Shown: positions 31,838 through 40,803 of the stretch, piece after piece | Position numbering within the stretch: the first letter of the stretch is position 1 | How the letters are laid out: each line of letters opens with the position of its first letter | From: Alphaproteobacteria bacterium | GTDB lineage: Bacteria; Pseudomonadota; Alphaproteobacteria; Rickettsiales; UBA3002 | Direction of reading: 5' to 3' | Length of the DNA stretch: 64,000 nucleotides | NCBI GenBank assembly: GCA_022841525.1 | Contig: JALHRI010000002.1 | Location: forward strand, 18,411-82,410 | Position numbers and translations under genes: made by a program | Notes under the pieces: generated by a model | What the model saw: only the letters and a program-made list of their open reading frames with translations | Database searches by the model: none | What the model was told of the DNA's origin: nothing

Positions 31838-32611
31838 ATGAACCTCAAAAACGCACGTATTTTAATTACCAACGATGACGGCGTAGGTGCGGAAGGCATC
31901 GCGCTGCTGGAGCGTATTGCACAAACACTTTCCGATGATGTGTGGGTGGTCGCGCCCGATAAAGAACAAAGCGGGGCGGGGCATTCGCTTAGTTTGCACG
32001 CGCCGATTCGCTACCGCCAAGTGGCGGATCGTAGGTTCGCGGTATCCGGCACGCCGACCGACGCAGTGCTAGTCGGTGTGATGGAAATTTTGAAAGATAA
32101 ACGCCCAGACCTCGTGCTTTCTGGTATTAATCGTGGCAATAATTTAGCCGAAGATGTCACCTATTCCGGCACTATTGCGGCGGCGATGGAAGCGACCTTG
32201 CTTGAAATTCCGGCGATTGCGCTTTCCAATACCCTCACCGATGCAGTGCCCGATTGGCGCACGCCTGAGGCATTCGCGGCGCAAGTCATTGCCTCACTGG
32301 TGAAGCTGCACTGGCCAACTGGCACGCTCATGAACGTGAATTTCCCGCCGCTGCCGCCGGAAGAGGTGCGCGGCGTTCGCCCGTGCGCGCATGGCAGGCG
32401 CAAGCTGGATGATAATCTGCACCGCCGCACCGACCCGCACGGTAGACCTTACGTGTGGATTGGCGGTCAGCGTACCGAGCCGTTTTGCACCGACCCTGAG
32501 GCCGATTACCGCCTGATCGCCGAGGGTTTTATTACCGTAACCCCGCTGAGCTTGGATTTGACGCATCATCTGATGCTTAAGGAAATGCAGCATATGTTTG
32601 AGGGGGTGTGA
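31838..32611 (+). CDS. surE: 5'/3'-nucleotidase SurE
   Basis: ARILITNDDGVGAEGIALLERI; VVAPDKEQSGAGHSLSL; SGINRGNNLAEDVTYSGTIAAAMEATLL. Confidence 0.97.
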   Translation: MNLKNARILITNDDGVGAEGIALLERIAQTLSDDVWVVAPDKEQSGAGHSLSLHAPIRYRQVADRRFAVSGTPTDAVLVGVMEILKDKRPDLVLSGINRGNNLAEDVTYSGTIAAAMEATLLEIPAIALSNTLTDAVPDWRTPEAFAAQVIASLVKLHWPTGTLMNVNFPPLPPEEVRGVRPCAHGRRKLDDNLHRRTDPHGRPYVWIGGQRTEPFCTDPEADYRLIAEGFITVTPLSLDLTHHLMLKEMQHMFEGV

Positions 32612-32634
32612 TGAGGCGAGCCATAAAAAGAACT

Positions 32635-32749
32635 ACTCCCCCCTTGAGGGGGAGTCGAAACCGCTTGCGGTTTCGGTGGGGGGTAATGGGTGAGCGCTGC
32701 GCATGTGCTTACCCCCCACCCCAACCCTCCCCCTCAAGGGGGGAGGGGG
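32635..32749. repeat. composite G/C-rich palindromic element (surE/pcm junction)
   Basis: CTCCCCCCTTGAGGGGGAG ... CGAAACCGCTTGCGGTTTCG ... GGTGGGGGGTAA / TTACCCCCCACC ... CTCCCCCTCAAGGGGGGAG. Confidence 0.88.
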
Positions 32750-32768
32750 CTTTGCGGTGCCTCGGCCT

Positions 32769-33458
32769 ATGACCCAACATTCCGACACGCTTCTGGCATC
32801 TTACCACGCCGCGATCGCGAACGATCTGGCGGCGGAAAAAATCCGCCTGCTGATGAAACTGCGCAAGCTGAACATTACCGATACGCGGGTGCTTTCCGCC
32901 ATGGAATCTACCCCGCGCGAAGCCTTTGTGGAAGCCGCGTTCCGCGACCGCGCCTACGAAGATAACGCGCTGCCGATTGCCGCCGAGCAAACCATTTCCA
33001 TGCCCAGCGTGGTGGCGATCATGACGCAAGCGCTGGACGTTCAGCCGCGCCATATGGTGCTGGAAATTGGTACGGGGTCGGGCTATCAGGCGGCGATTTT
33101 GGCCAAGCTGTGCCGCCGTTTGCACACGATTGAACGTCACCGCGAGCTGTATGAGGTTGCAACAGCCCGCTTCGATACGCTTAAACTGCGGAACATCACC
33201 TGCCATTTGGGCGATGGTGCCAAAGGCTGGGCGCATGCAGCACCTTACAGCCGCATTATGGTAACCTGTGCAGCCATCGAGGAGCCGACGGCATTGCTCG
33301 AACAACTGGCCGACGGCGGTAAGATGGTGATTCCGTTAGGCGAACATGTCGCCGATCAGGAGCTGTTTATGATCACCCGCAAGGGTAGTGAATTTATTAC
33401 CGAGCCACTCGGATCTGTTCGATTTGTGCCACTGGTGGAAGAAAAATCTGCCAAATAA
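32769..33458 (+). CDS. pcm: protein-L-isoaspartate O-methyltransferase
   Basis: VLEIGTGSGYQAAILAKLCRRLHTIERHRELYEVA; start trimmed to MTQHSD because the upstream PPTPTLPLKGGG is repeat-encoded. Confidence 0.94.
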   Translation: MTQHSDTLLASYHAAIANDLAAEKIRLLMKLRKLNITDTRVLSAMESTPREAFVEAAFRDRAYEDNALPIAAEQTISMPSVVAIMTQALDVQPRHMVLEIGTGSGYQAAILAKLCRRLHTIERHRELYEVATARFDTLKLRNITCHLGDGAKGWAHAAPYSRIMVTCAAIEEPTALLEQLADGGKMVIPLGEHVADQELFMITRKGSEFITEPLGSVRFVPLVEEKSAK

Positions 33459-33536
33459 TAGGGCGGCGTGGTACAAAATTATTAATTGTTTCAGTGCTGT
33501 TTTAGGTTATCCACAAGATCTATCTAACGTTTGTGG

Positions 33537-34322
33537 ATGATTATGCGCTATTCTGCCATTGCCACCATGCTGATGCTCGCCACCCTGATGTTGTCGATGA
33601 GTGCGTGCTCAAAATCGACACCGGCTCAGGTGGTCGATAATCGCAGCAAAACCTATACGCGCGGCACCATGCCCATTTATTCCGATACGCTGCGCGCGAC
33701 GCAGTCGCAGGACGTTGCGTATAAATACAAGTCTGACGTGCAGACATACGGCGCAGAGGCCGAAGTGATGGATGTAACAACGTCTGAAACGCTGCCGCCA
33801 CCGAAAGCCCAACCCCAAGCGCCGCTGGCGGCAAAACCTGCAAGTGCTGCTGCCCAAAATCCGGCAACGACGCCGTTTGCCAAGCCGGCAGCATCTAAAG
33901 CAACGCCCGCGATCAAACCGCTACCGGTGGTGGGTGGGCGGCAGTTTATCTGGCCGCTGAGAGGTAATGTGATCAGCCGTTTTGGTCTGCAGCCAGATGG
34001 GTCGATGCAAGAAGGCATCGTGATTGACGCCCGCCGGGGCGCGCCGATTTTGGCCGCCGCCGCCGGTGAAGTGGTCTATGTAGGCGCCGCGCTCGCCGAT
34101 TATGGGCAGATGATCATTCTTCGCCATACTGGCGGCTATATGACGTCTTATGCTCACGCTGAGGAGATCACGGCTAAAAAAGGTAGTAAGGTGCAGCAGG
34201 GCGATCTGATCGCCTATGCCGGTAAAAGTGGCAATGCACCCACCCCGCGCCTGCATTTTACCATTCGTGCGGGTAAAGATACGGTGGATCCGATGCCGTT
34301 TCTTGCGACGTCTGGGCGCTAG
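33537..34322 (+). CDS. nlpD: M23-family (LytM/NlpD-like) lipoprotein peptidase
   Basis: Lipobox LSMSAC; FIWPLRGNVISRFGLQPDGSMQEGIVIDARRGAPILAAAAGEVVYVG...GQMIILRHTGGYMTSYAHAEE; after surE-pcm. Confidence 0.9.
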   Translation: MIMRYSAIATMLMLATLMLSMSACSKSTPAQVVDNRSKTYTRGTMPIYSDTLRATQSQDVAYKYKSDVQTYGAEAEVMDVTTSETLPPPKAQPQAPLAAKPASAAAQNPATTPFAKPAASKATPAIKPLPVVGGRQFIWPLRGNVISRFGLQPDGSMQEGIVIDARRGAPILAAAAGEVVYVGAALADYGQMIILRHTGGYMTSYAHAEEITAKKGSKVQQGDLIAYAGKSGNAPTPRLHFTIRAGKDTVDPMPFLATSGR

Positions 34323-34376
34323 TTACGTTACCGTAAGTTTAGGTGCATCTGGTCGGTGGCGGCGTAGAACACATCC

Positions 34377-35873
34377 ATGAAACACAACCACTCCATCGTC
34401 TGGTTGCGCCGTGATCTCAGGCTTCATGATCACGCGGCGCTTTCTGCTGCGCTCAGCGCGCCAGAAGCTCTGCAATGCGTCTTCGTGTTTGATAGCGATA
34501 TTTTAGCGCAGTTTGCGAATCCGCACGACCGTAGAGTGAATTTTCTGGCACGCATCCTCGCCCACCTACATGCGCAGCTTCAGGCGAGGGGAGGCGGCAT
34601 GCTGGTGCTTCACGGCCGCGCGACGGAGGCGATTCCGAAGTTAGTGGCGGCCACGCATGCGGTGCGTCTGGTATTGGCTGAAGATTACGAGCCAGGCCCC
34701 ATCGCCCGTGATGCAGCGGTAGAAAAGGCGCTGCGCGGTGGTTGCAGCGTGGTAACGGTGACCGATCACGTGATGATTTCCCCCCGCGAGGTGGTAAAAG
34801 ATGACGGCTCTGCGTTCAAAGTATTCACGCCCTATTATAAAAAATGGCTGAGCAAACTTACGCCGCTTTCATCTGCCGAATTTGAGGTGGAGGATGCTGG
34901 ACGTTACGCATCTTACGAGGCGATGTGCACTGCCGCGCGCGCGGCTGGCCTGAATGTGCTAGATGCTGCAAACCCAGCCGCCATGCTGGAAGCCATGGGC
35001 TACGTGCACCGCGAGGATGATCTCTGGCGCGTGGACGATGTGCATCAGCGCCTAGCGCATTTTGTGGAAGAAAAAATTCGCCCTTACCCTTCAGCGCGCA
35101 ATTTTATGGATGGGGATACCACCAGCAAACTCTCGCCTTATTTGCGCTTTGGCTTGGTGAGCGTGCGCGAGTGCGTGCGCGCTGCCGAGGCCAAAGGCGG
35201 CGGTGAAAAATGGATCAACGAGCTGTGCTGGCGCGAGTTTTACATGGCCATCATGCTGCATTTTCCGGAAGTAGCCGAGCACGAGTTTGTTGAAAAATAT
35301 CGTGGTAAACTCACCTGGAGCAGCAACGATGCGCATTTGCAGGCCTTTCGTGAAGGCCGCACCGGATACCCGATTGTCGATGCCGCTGTGCGCGAGCTGC
35401 TTCAAACCGGCTGGATGCACAACCGCGCGCGCATGATTGTGGCGAGTTTTTTTAGCAAAGATTTGTTCCTCGATTGGCGTAAGGGTGAACAGTTTTTCGC
35501 CGAACATTTGATGGATTATGAATTCTCCAGCAATAATGGCGGCTGGCAATGGGCGACCAGCACGGGTACGGATGCTGCGCCCTATTTCCGTATTTTTAAC
35601 CCGCAGTTACAAAGCGAAAAATTTGATGCCGAGGCGGTGTATATTAAGCGCTATGTGCCCGAGCTGCGGAATTTAAGCGCGAAGGAAATTCACGCGCTTC
35701 ATTCTCGGAGTCATCCTGAGCAACGCGAAGGATCTCTTTTTGATGAACGAGATTCTTCGGCTGCGCCTCAGAATGACAGCTCCTACCCACACCCTATCGT
35801 CGATCATAAAACCGCCAAAGACTTCGCGGTGCAGGTGTTTCGCGATTTAGGCCATGTGATGGGTGGTGCTTAG
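34377..35873 (+). CDS. phr: deoxyribodipyrimidine photolyase
   Basis: HSIVWLRRDLRLHDHAAL; LSPYLRFGLVSVRE; ELCWREFYMAIM; YPIVDAAVRELLQTGWMHNRARMIVASF; NNGGWQWATSTGTDAAPYFRIFNP. Confidence 0.96.
   Translation: MKHNHSIVWLRRDLRLHDHAALSAALSAPEALQCVFVFDSDILAQFANPHDRRVNFLARILAHLHAQLQARGGGMLVLHGRATEAIPKLVAATHAVRLVLAEDYEPGPIARDAAVEKALRGGCSVVTVTDHVMISPREVVKDDGSAFKVFTPYYKKWLSKLTPLSSAEFEVEDAGRYASYEAMCTAARAAGLNVLDAANPAAMLEAMGYVHREDDLWRVDDVHQRLAHFVEEKIRPYPSARNFMDGDTTSKLSPYLRFGLVSVRECVRAAEAKGGGEKWINELCWREFYMAIMLHFPEVAEHEFVEKYRGKLTWSSNDAHLQAFREGRTGYPIVDAAVRELLQTGWMHNRARMIVASFFSKDLFLDWRKGEQFFAEHLMDYEFSSNNGGWQWATSTGTDAAPYFRIFNPQLQSEKFDAEAVYIKRYVPELRNLSAKEIHALHSRSHPEQREGSLFDERDSSAAPQNDSSYPHPIVDHKTAKDFAVQVFRDLGHVMGGA
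35708..35779. repeat. palindromic element in frame within phr
   Basis: GAGTCATCCTGAGCAACGCGAAGGATCTC ... GAGATTCTTCGGCTGCGCCTCAGAATGACAG; encodes RSHPEQREGSLFDERDSSAAPQNDS. Confidence 0.88.
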
Positions 35874-36700
35874 GCCTTCTGGCGCTTCTTATAAAACGCG
35901 TTGGTGGCTTCGACAAATCCGGCGACTTCGCCGCAGTCGTAGCGGGTGCCTTCGAATGAAACGCCGTAAAACGGCGTGGTGGCGATGGCCTGATTCATCG
36001 CATCGGTCAGCTGAATTTCACCACCGGCACCTTTGGTGTGTTTCTCCAGCAAGGTAAAAATACCCGGCTGTAACACATAACGGCCAATGATGGCCGTGGT
36101 GGAGGGAGCGGCTTCGGGCGCTGGTTTTTCGATAAGGCTTGAGGCGCGGTGCAGCACGCCATCCGTATGCGTTACCTGCAAAATGCCATAACGATTGGTT
36201 TTTTCACGCGGCACGTCCATCACGGCGGCGAAGTTGCTGCCGGGATTTTTTGTGTGAGCGCTCATTAACTGGCCAATACAGGGGGTCGAAGCATCGACCA
36301 GATCATCGGCTAAAATGACGGCAAATGGCTCATTACCGACTAAATCGCGTGCGCACCATACGGCGTGGCCAAGGCCCAGTGGCGCGCCCTGGCGCGTGTA
36401 TACAATGCTGCCGGCAGGGGGTAAAAAGCCGCGTGTACGTTCTAGCATCTCGATTTTTTGAGCGTCGCTCAAGGTGTTATCCAGCTCGAAGGCAACATCG
36501 AAATGGTTCTCGATCGCGTCTTTATTGCGACCTGTCACAAAAATAAACTGCTCGATACCTGCCGCGCGTGCTTCTTCAAACGCGTAATGAATCAATGGCT
36601 TATCAACGATCGGCAGCATTTCTTTCGGCATCGATTTGGTGGCCGGTAAAAACCGGGTACCCAGGCCGCCGACGGGAAAAACTGCTTTACGAATACGCAT
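35870..36700 (-). CDS. galU: UTP-glucose-1-phosphate uridylyltransferase
   Basis: RKAVFPVGGLGTRFLPATKSMPKEMLPIVDKPLIHYAFEEA; GLGHAVWCARDLVG; EIQLTDAM. Confidence 0.97.
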   Translation of the reverse strand: MRIRKAVFPVGGLGTRFLPATKSMPKEMLPIVDKPLIHYAFEEARAAGIEQFIFVTGRNKDAIENHFDVAFELDNTLSDAQKIEMLERTRGFLPPAGSIVYTRQGAPLGLGHAVWCARDLVGNEPFAVILADDLVDASTPCIGQLMSAHTKNPGSNFAAVMDVPREKTNRYGILQVTHTDGVLHRASSLIEKPAPEAAPSTTAIIGRYVLQPGIFTLLEKHTKGAGGEIQLTDAMNQAIATTPFYGVSFEGTRYDCGEVAGFVEATNAFYKKRQKA

Positions 36701-36812
36701 CTGGCCTGCTTAACGCGGCGTGCGGGCAGTGCCAAGTGTTTTTCTGCGCAAGCCATGCTTGACAGGGGGGGAAAATTCCGTATGTTGCGCCCTCTTAATT
36801 TACGAGGACGTC

Positions 36813-36980
36813 ATGGCTAAAAAAGCAACGATTTTAGTGAAACTGGAATCCACCGCTGATACCGGTTTTTTCTATGTAAAAAAGCGTAACCCGCGCAAGC
36901 AAACGGAAAAACTGAAGTTTCGCAAGTACGATCCGGTGGCGCGTAAGCACGTGGAATTCACCGAAACGAAGCTGAAATAG
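36813..36980 (+). CDS. rpmG: 50S ribosomal protein L33
   Basis: [55 protein letters not shown]. Confidence 0.97.
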   Translation: MAKKATILVKLESTADTGFFYVKKRNPRKQTEKLKFRKYDPVARKHVEFTETKLK

Positions 36981-36984
36981 CCCC

Positions 36985-37413
36985 ATGCGCATCTTGCTAG
37001 CTGCGCTTTTATTTCCGGCCTCGGCGCTTGCCCAAACTACTGCCCCCGCTGAAGGTGAGCAGATGGCGAGCCTTCTGCCGTTCGTTTTCATCTTCGCGAT
37101 TTTTTATTTTCTGCTGATTCGCCCGCAGCAAAAGCGCCTCAAGGCGCATGCGCAAATGATCGCCGAGGTGCAAAAAGGCGATCAGGTAGTCACGGCGGGA
37201 GGGATTGTCGGCAAAGTTGCTGCACTCGAAGGCGAGGAGCACGTGATGGTGCAGATTGCTTCCGGCGTGGAAATTAAAGTCGTCAAAGCCACCTTGTCGC
37301 AGGTAATCGGCAAGCCGGAGGCTGTAAAACCCGCGCACATGGAAAAGCAGTCATCGGCGCAGAAGAACGATAATAAACTGCCGGCGAAAGAAAAAATCGC
37401 TAACGATAACTAA
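36985..37413 (+). CDS. yajC: preprotein translocase subunit YajC
   Basis: LLPFVFIFAIFYFLLIRPQQKRLKAHAQMIAEVQKGDQVVTAGGIVGKV. Confidence 0.95.
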   Translation: MRILLAALLFPASALAQTTAPAEGEQMASLLPFVFIFAIFYFLLIRPQQKRLKAHAQMIAEVQKGDQVVTAGGIVGKVAALEGEEHVMVQIASGVEIKVVKATLSQVIGKPEAVKPAHMEKQSSAQKNDNKLPAKEKIANDN

Positions 37414-37439
37414 TACACCAGCCGCCTGATCTGGGCGCT

Positions 37440-39023
37440 TTGCAAGGGGTGTTTATGCTAGAATTTCCGCGTTGGAAGATGCTGTTTGTGATGCTGGTGT
37501 GCCTGGCGTCGCTGGTGCTGGCACTTCCCAATGCCTTAAGTGAAAAAGCGCGTCAGCAGCTGCCCTCATTTTTGCCCAACGCGACAATGCCTTTGGGGCT
37601 TGATCTGCGTGGTGGCGCGCATTTGCTGCTGGAACTTGACGATCAAGCCTACCTCGACGGCCACTTGAAAGAGATGCTGGCGCGCCTGCGTCAGAGCTTG
37701 CGCAAAGAGCAGATTGGCTACAGCGCGATTGGCCTGAATGCGGGCGTGCTGACGGTGAATCTGAGGCCGGAAACCATCGCGGACAAGGACGTGCTTGCCC
37801 TTGCGCGCGCACTGGATGCGGATGCCAGTGCCGCGCTTTCAGGATCTGTACTGACGGTGACGTTTGATGAAGCAGGGCGCAAGACCATCTTGCAGCGCCT
37901 GCTTAGCCAGTCGCTGGAAATTGTTTCGCGGCGAGTGAATGAAACCGGCACGAAAGAACCGGTGATTGCACGCCAGGGCGAGAAGCGGATTTTGGTGCAA
38001 GTGCCGGGTCTTGATAATCCGGAGCAGTTGAAAAAACTGCTCGGCAAAACGGCGAAAATGACCTTCCACATGGTGAATGAAGAACTCTCGCCCGATCAGG
38101 TGGTAAGCGGCATTGTGCCCGCAGACACCAAGCTGCTCAGCGTGGCGGAGCGCGGCGGTGATCTGGCCAAGCTGCCTGTGTATGCAGAAGTATCGCTGAG
38201 CGGTGAAATGCTCACCGGCGCGAACGCATCCTATCAGGATGGCTTGCCGGTGGTCGAGTTTTCCTTCAACCGCCAGGGCGCGCAGATTTTTGGTGAAATT
38301 ACCGCATCCAATGTTGGCCGCCGTTTTGCGGTGGTGCTGGATGATACGATTATTACTGCGCCAGTGATTCGCAGCGCCATTTTGGGCGGCAGGGGGATTA
38401 TTGAGGGGAATTTCACGGTCGAAGGCGCCAACGAACTGGCGATGTTACTGCGCGCCGGCGCACTTCCTGCGCCGCTAACCATTATTGAAGAGCGCTCGGT
38501 AGGCCCCAGTCTGGGGCAAGATTCGATTGATGCGGGCTTTCGCGCCTCGATCATCGGTACGGCGCTGATTGTCGGCTTCATGATCCTTTCTTACGGTTTG
38601 TTTGGCGTATTTGCCTGCATCGCGCTGGTGATGAATATGGTGATGCTGATTGCCGCGCTCTCGCTGATTCAAGCCACGCTGACGCTGCCCGGCATTGCCG
38701 GTATGGTGCTGACCATGGGCATGGCGGTGGATGCGAATGTACTGATCTTCGAGCGCGTCCGCGATGAAATAACGGCGGGAAAATCGCCCGTAGCGGCGAT
38801 TGATTCTGGCTTTAAGATCGCGTTTGGAACGATTTTTGACTCCAACCTCACCACCTTAATTGCTGCACTGTTACTGTTTGTGTTTGGTTCCGGCGCGGTG
38901 AAAGGCTTTGCGGTGACCTTAAGCATTGGTATTGGCTGCTCGATGTTCACCGCTATTTTGCTGACGCGCTTACTGGCCATTTGGTGGGTGAAATCGGCGC
39001 GCCCTAAAACCATCCCGATTTAG
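37440..39023 (+). CDS. secD: protein translocase subunit SecD
   Basis: PLGLDLRGGAHLLLEL; RVNETGTKEPVIARQGEKRILVQVPGL; GMAVDANVLIFERVRDEI. Confidence 0.96.
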   Translation: MQGVFMLEFPRWKMLFVMLVCLASLVLALPNALSEKARQQLPSFLPNATMPLGLDLRGGAHLLLELDDQAYLDGHLKEMLARLRQSLRKEQIGYSAIGLNAGVLTVNLRPETIADKDVLALARALDADASAALSGSVLTVTFDEAGRKTILQRLLSQSLEIVSRRVNETGTKEPVIARQGEKRILVQVPGLDNPEQLKKLLGKTAKMTFHMVNEELSPDQVVSGIVPADTKLLSVAERGGDLAKLPVYAEVSLSGEMLTGANASYQDGLPVVEFSFNRQGAQIFGEITASNVGRRFAVVLDDTIITAPVIRSAILGGRGIIEGNFTVEGANELAMLLRAGALPAPLTIIEERSVGPSLGQDSIDAGFRASIIGTALIVGFMILSYGLFGVFACIALVMNMVMLIAALSLIQATLTLPGIAGMVLTMGMAVDANVLIFERVRDEITAGKSPVAAIDSGFKIAFGTIFDSNLTTLIAALLLFVFGSGAVKGFAVTLSIGIGCSMFTAILLTRLLAIWWVKSARPKTIPI

Positions 39024-39030
39024 CACGCAG

Positions 39031-39408
39031 ATGCAGCAGCCGATACAATTGATGATTCCAGCCGGTGCCAAAACCATCGATGCGTATAGTAGCGAAGGCT
39101 TCACCATTAGTGGTGACATGGTGCGCGCAGATATTCTCATCATGCGGGATCACATCGTGTCACTGAATCAGGATGCAGCACAAAGCGATGAGGAAATGCT
39201 CACGCGTGCGGCGGCGTTGCAGCCACCGCCGAAATTACTGGTGTTTGGTACGGGTAAAACCCACCGCTTCATCCCGCCTTCGCTGCGCCAGATCTGTAAA
39301 GCGCATGGGATTGGGCTGGAGACGATGGATACCGCCAGTGCGGTGCGCACCTACAACATTCTGCTTGCCGAAGCGCGTGAAGTGGCAGGGCTGTTTTTAA
39401 GGCCATAA
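39031..39408 (+). CDS. Mth938-like (DUF498) domain protein
   Basis: GFTISGDMVRADILIM...LLVFGTGKTHRFIPPSLRQICKAHGIGLETMDTASAVRTYNILLAEAREVAGLFL. Confidence 0.88.
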   Translation: MQQPIQLMIPAGAKTIDAYSSEGFTISGDMVRADILIMRDHIVSLNQDAAQSDEEMLTRAAALQPPPKLLVFGTGKTHRFIPPSLRQICKAHGIGLETMDTASAVRTYNILLAEAREVAGLFLRP

Positions 39409-39460
39409 AAACTCTATCTTCTACTTGCGGCAAATGGGTGCAGGCGGTACAACCGCCGCC

Positions 39461-40795
39461 ATGACAGCATCTTCGATCTTAGTACGTTTTGCACCATCGC
39501 CGACCGGCTTACTGCATGTGGGCAATTTGCGTACGGCGCTGATGAATTATCTCTTCGCCAAACATGCAGGCGGCAAATTTATGCTGCGCATGGATGATAC
39601 GGATCAGGCGCGTTCCACCAAAGCATCGGAAGAGGGTATTAAAGCCGAACTCGCCTGGATGGGCATGACGATTGATCGTCATGAAAAACAATCCGCGCGG
39701 GTTGATCGCTACGAAATCGCGAAAGAAACACTCATCGCTGCAGGGCGCCTCTATCCGGCCTACGAGACGGCGGAAGAACTGGAAGTGAAGCGCAAAATGC
39801 TGATTGGTCGCGGCCTGCCCCCCATTTACGACCGCGCCGCACTTTCTTTGAGCGAAGCGCAAAAGAAAGCCTACGAGGCCGAAGGTCGCAAGCCGCACTG
39901 GCGCTTCAAGCTGGCGGATGAAAAAATTGTGTGGGACGACATGATTCGTGGCCGCACCGAGTTTGATGGTAGCAAGCTTTCCGATCCGGTGCTGATTCGT
40001 GAAGATGGCACCGTGCTCTTCACCCTTGCCACGTCGGTGGATGATGGTGAGCACGGCATTAGCCACATCCTGCGTGGGGAAGATCACGTCTCGAATACGG
40101 CGATTCAGGTGCAGATTATGCAGGCGCTGGGGCACCGCGTGCCGGTGTTTGGCCATATGGCGCTTCTGAAAATGAGAGAGGGCAAAATCAGCAAGCGCGC
40201 CGGCGGCGGCGATGTTCAGGGACTGCGCGAAGCAGGCGTGTTTCCGTTGGTGCTGGCATCGTATCTGGCGCGGCTGGGGACCTCGGATGCGATTGAGCTT
40301 GCCTCTTCGATGGATGAGCTGGCGGCAAGTTTCGCGACAGAAAAACTTGGCCGTTCGATGGCCAATTTCGAGCCGGATGATGTGATGCGGCTGAATCAGA
40401 AATATCTGCATCATCTGCCTTATGATCAGGCTAAAGCCGATTTGCCAGAGAGCATTACGGAGGATTTCTGGGCCAGCGTGCGCGGGAATATTCATAGCAT
40501 GGCGGAAGTACAGGATTGGTGGCAGCTGGTGCATCAGCCCATCACACCGGTGATTGAAGATGCCGAGTTTGCGCGCGCTGCCGCCGCATTGCTGCCTAGT
40601 GGCGCGTGGGGCGCGCATCAGTGGCAACCCTTTGTGGAAGCCTTGAAAGAAAAAACTGGCCGCAAGGGTAAAGAATTATTTATGCCGCTAAGGCTTGCGC
40701 TTTCTGGCCGCGCTGATGGGCCGGAGCTTCCCGTATTATTCGGACTACTGGGTCGCGAGCGGGTGGAAAAGCGCCTGCTTGGCCTGCCAGCGTAA
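39461..40795 (+). CDS. gltX: glutamyl-tRNA synthetase
   Basis: VRFAPSPTGLLHVGNLRTALMNYLFAKH; LRMDDTDQARS; KISKRAGGGDV. Confidence 0.96.
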   Translation: MTASSILVRFAPSPTGLLHVGNLRTALMNYLFAKHAGGKFMLRMDDTDQARSTKASEEGIKAELAWMGMTIDRHEKQSARVDRYEIAKETLIAAGRLYPAYETAEELEVKRKMLIGRGLPPIYDRAALSLSEAQKKAYEAEGRKPHWRFKLADEKIVWDDMIRGRTEFDGSKLSDPVLIREDGTVLFTLATSVDDGEHGISHILRGEDHVSNTAIQVQIMQALGHRVPVFGHMALLKMREGKISKRAGGGDVQGLREAGVFPLVLASYLARLGTSDAIELASSMDELAASFATEKLGRSMANFEPDDVMRLNQKYLHHLPYDQAKADLPESITEDFWASVRGNIHSMAEVQDWWQLVHQPITPVIEDAEFARAAAALLPSGAWGAHQWQPFVEALKEKTGRKGKELFMPLRLALSGRADGPELPVLFGLLGRERVEKRLLGLPA

Positions 40796-40803
40796 GGCGT
40801 CAC

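Noticed and set aside
32703-32768. N-terminal extension MCLPPTPTLPLKGGGGFAVPRP of Pcm
   Set aside because: Encoded by the palindromic repeat; Pcm proper begins at MTQHSD.
39509-40627. 372-aa minus-strand ORF opposite gltX
   Set aside because: Shadow ORF in a GC-rich gene; the opposite frame is clearly GltX and the translation looks compositionally random (His/Arg/Gln-rich).
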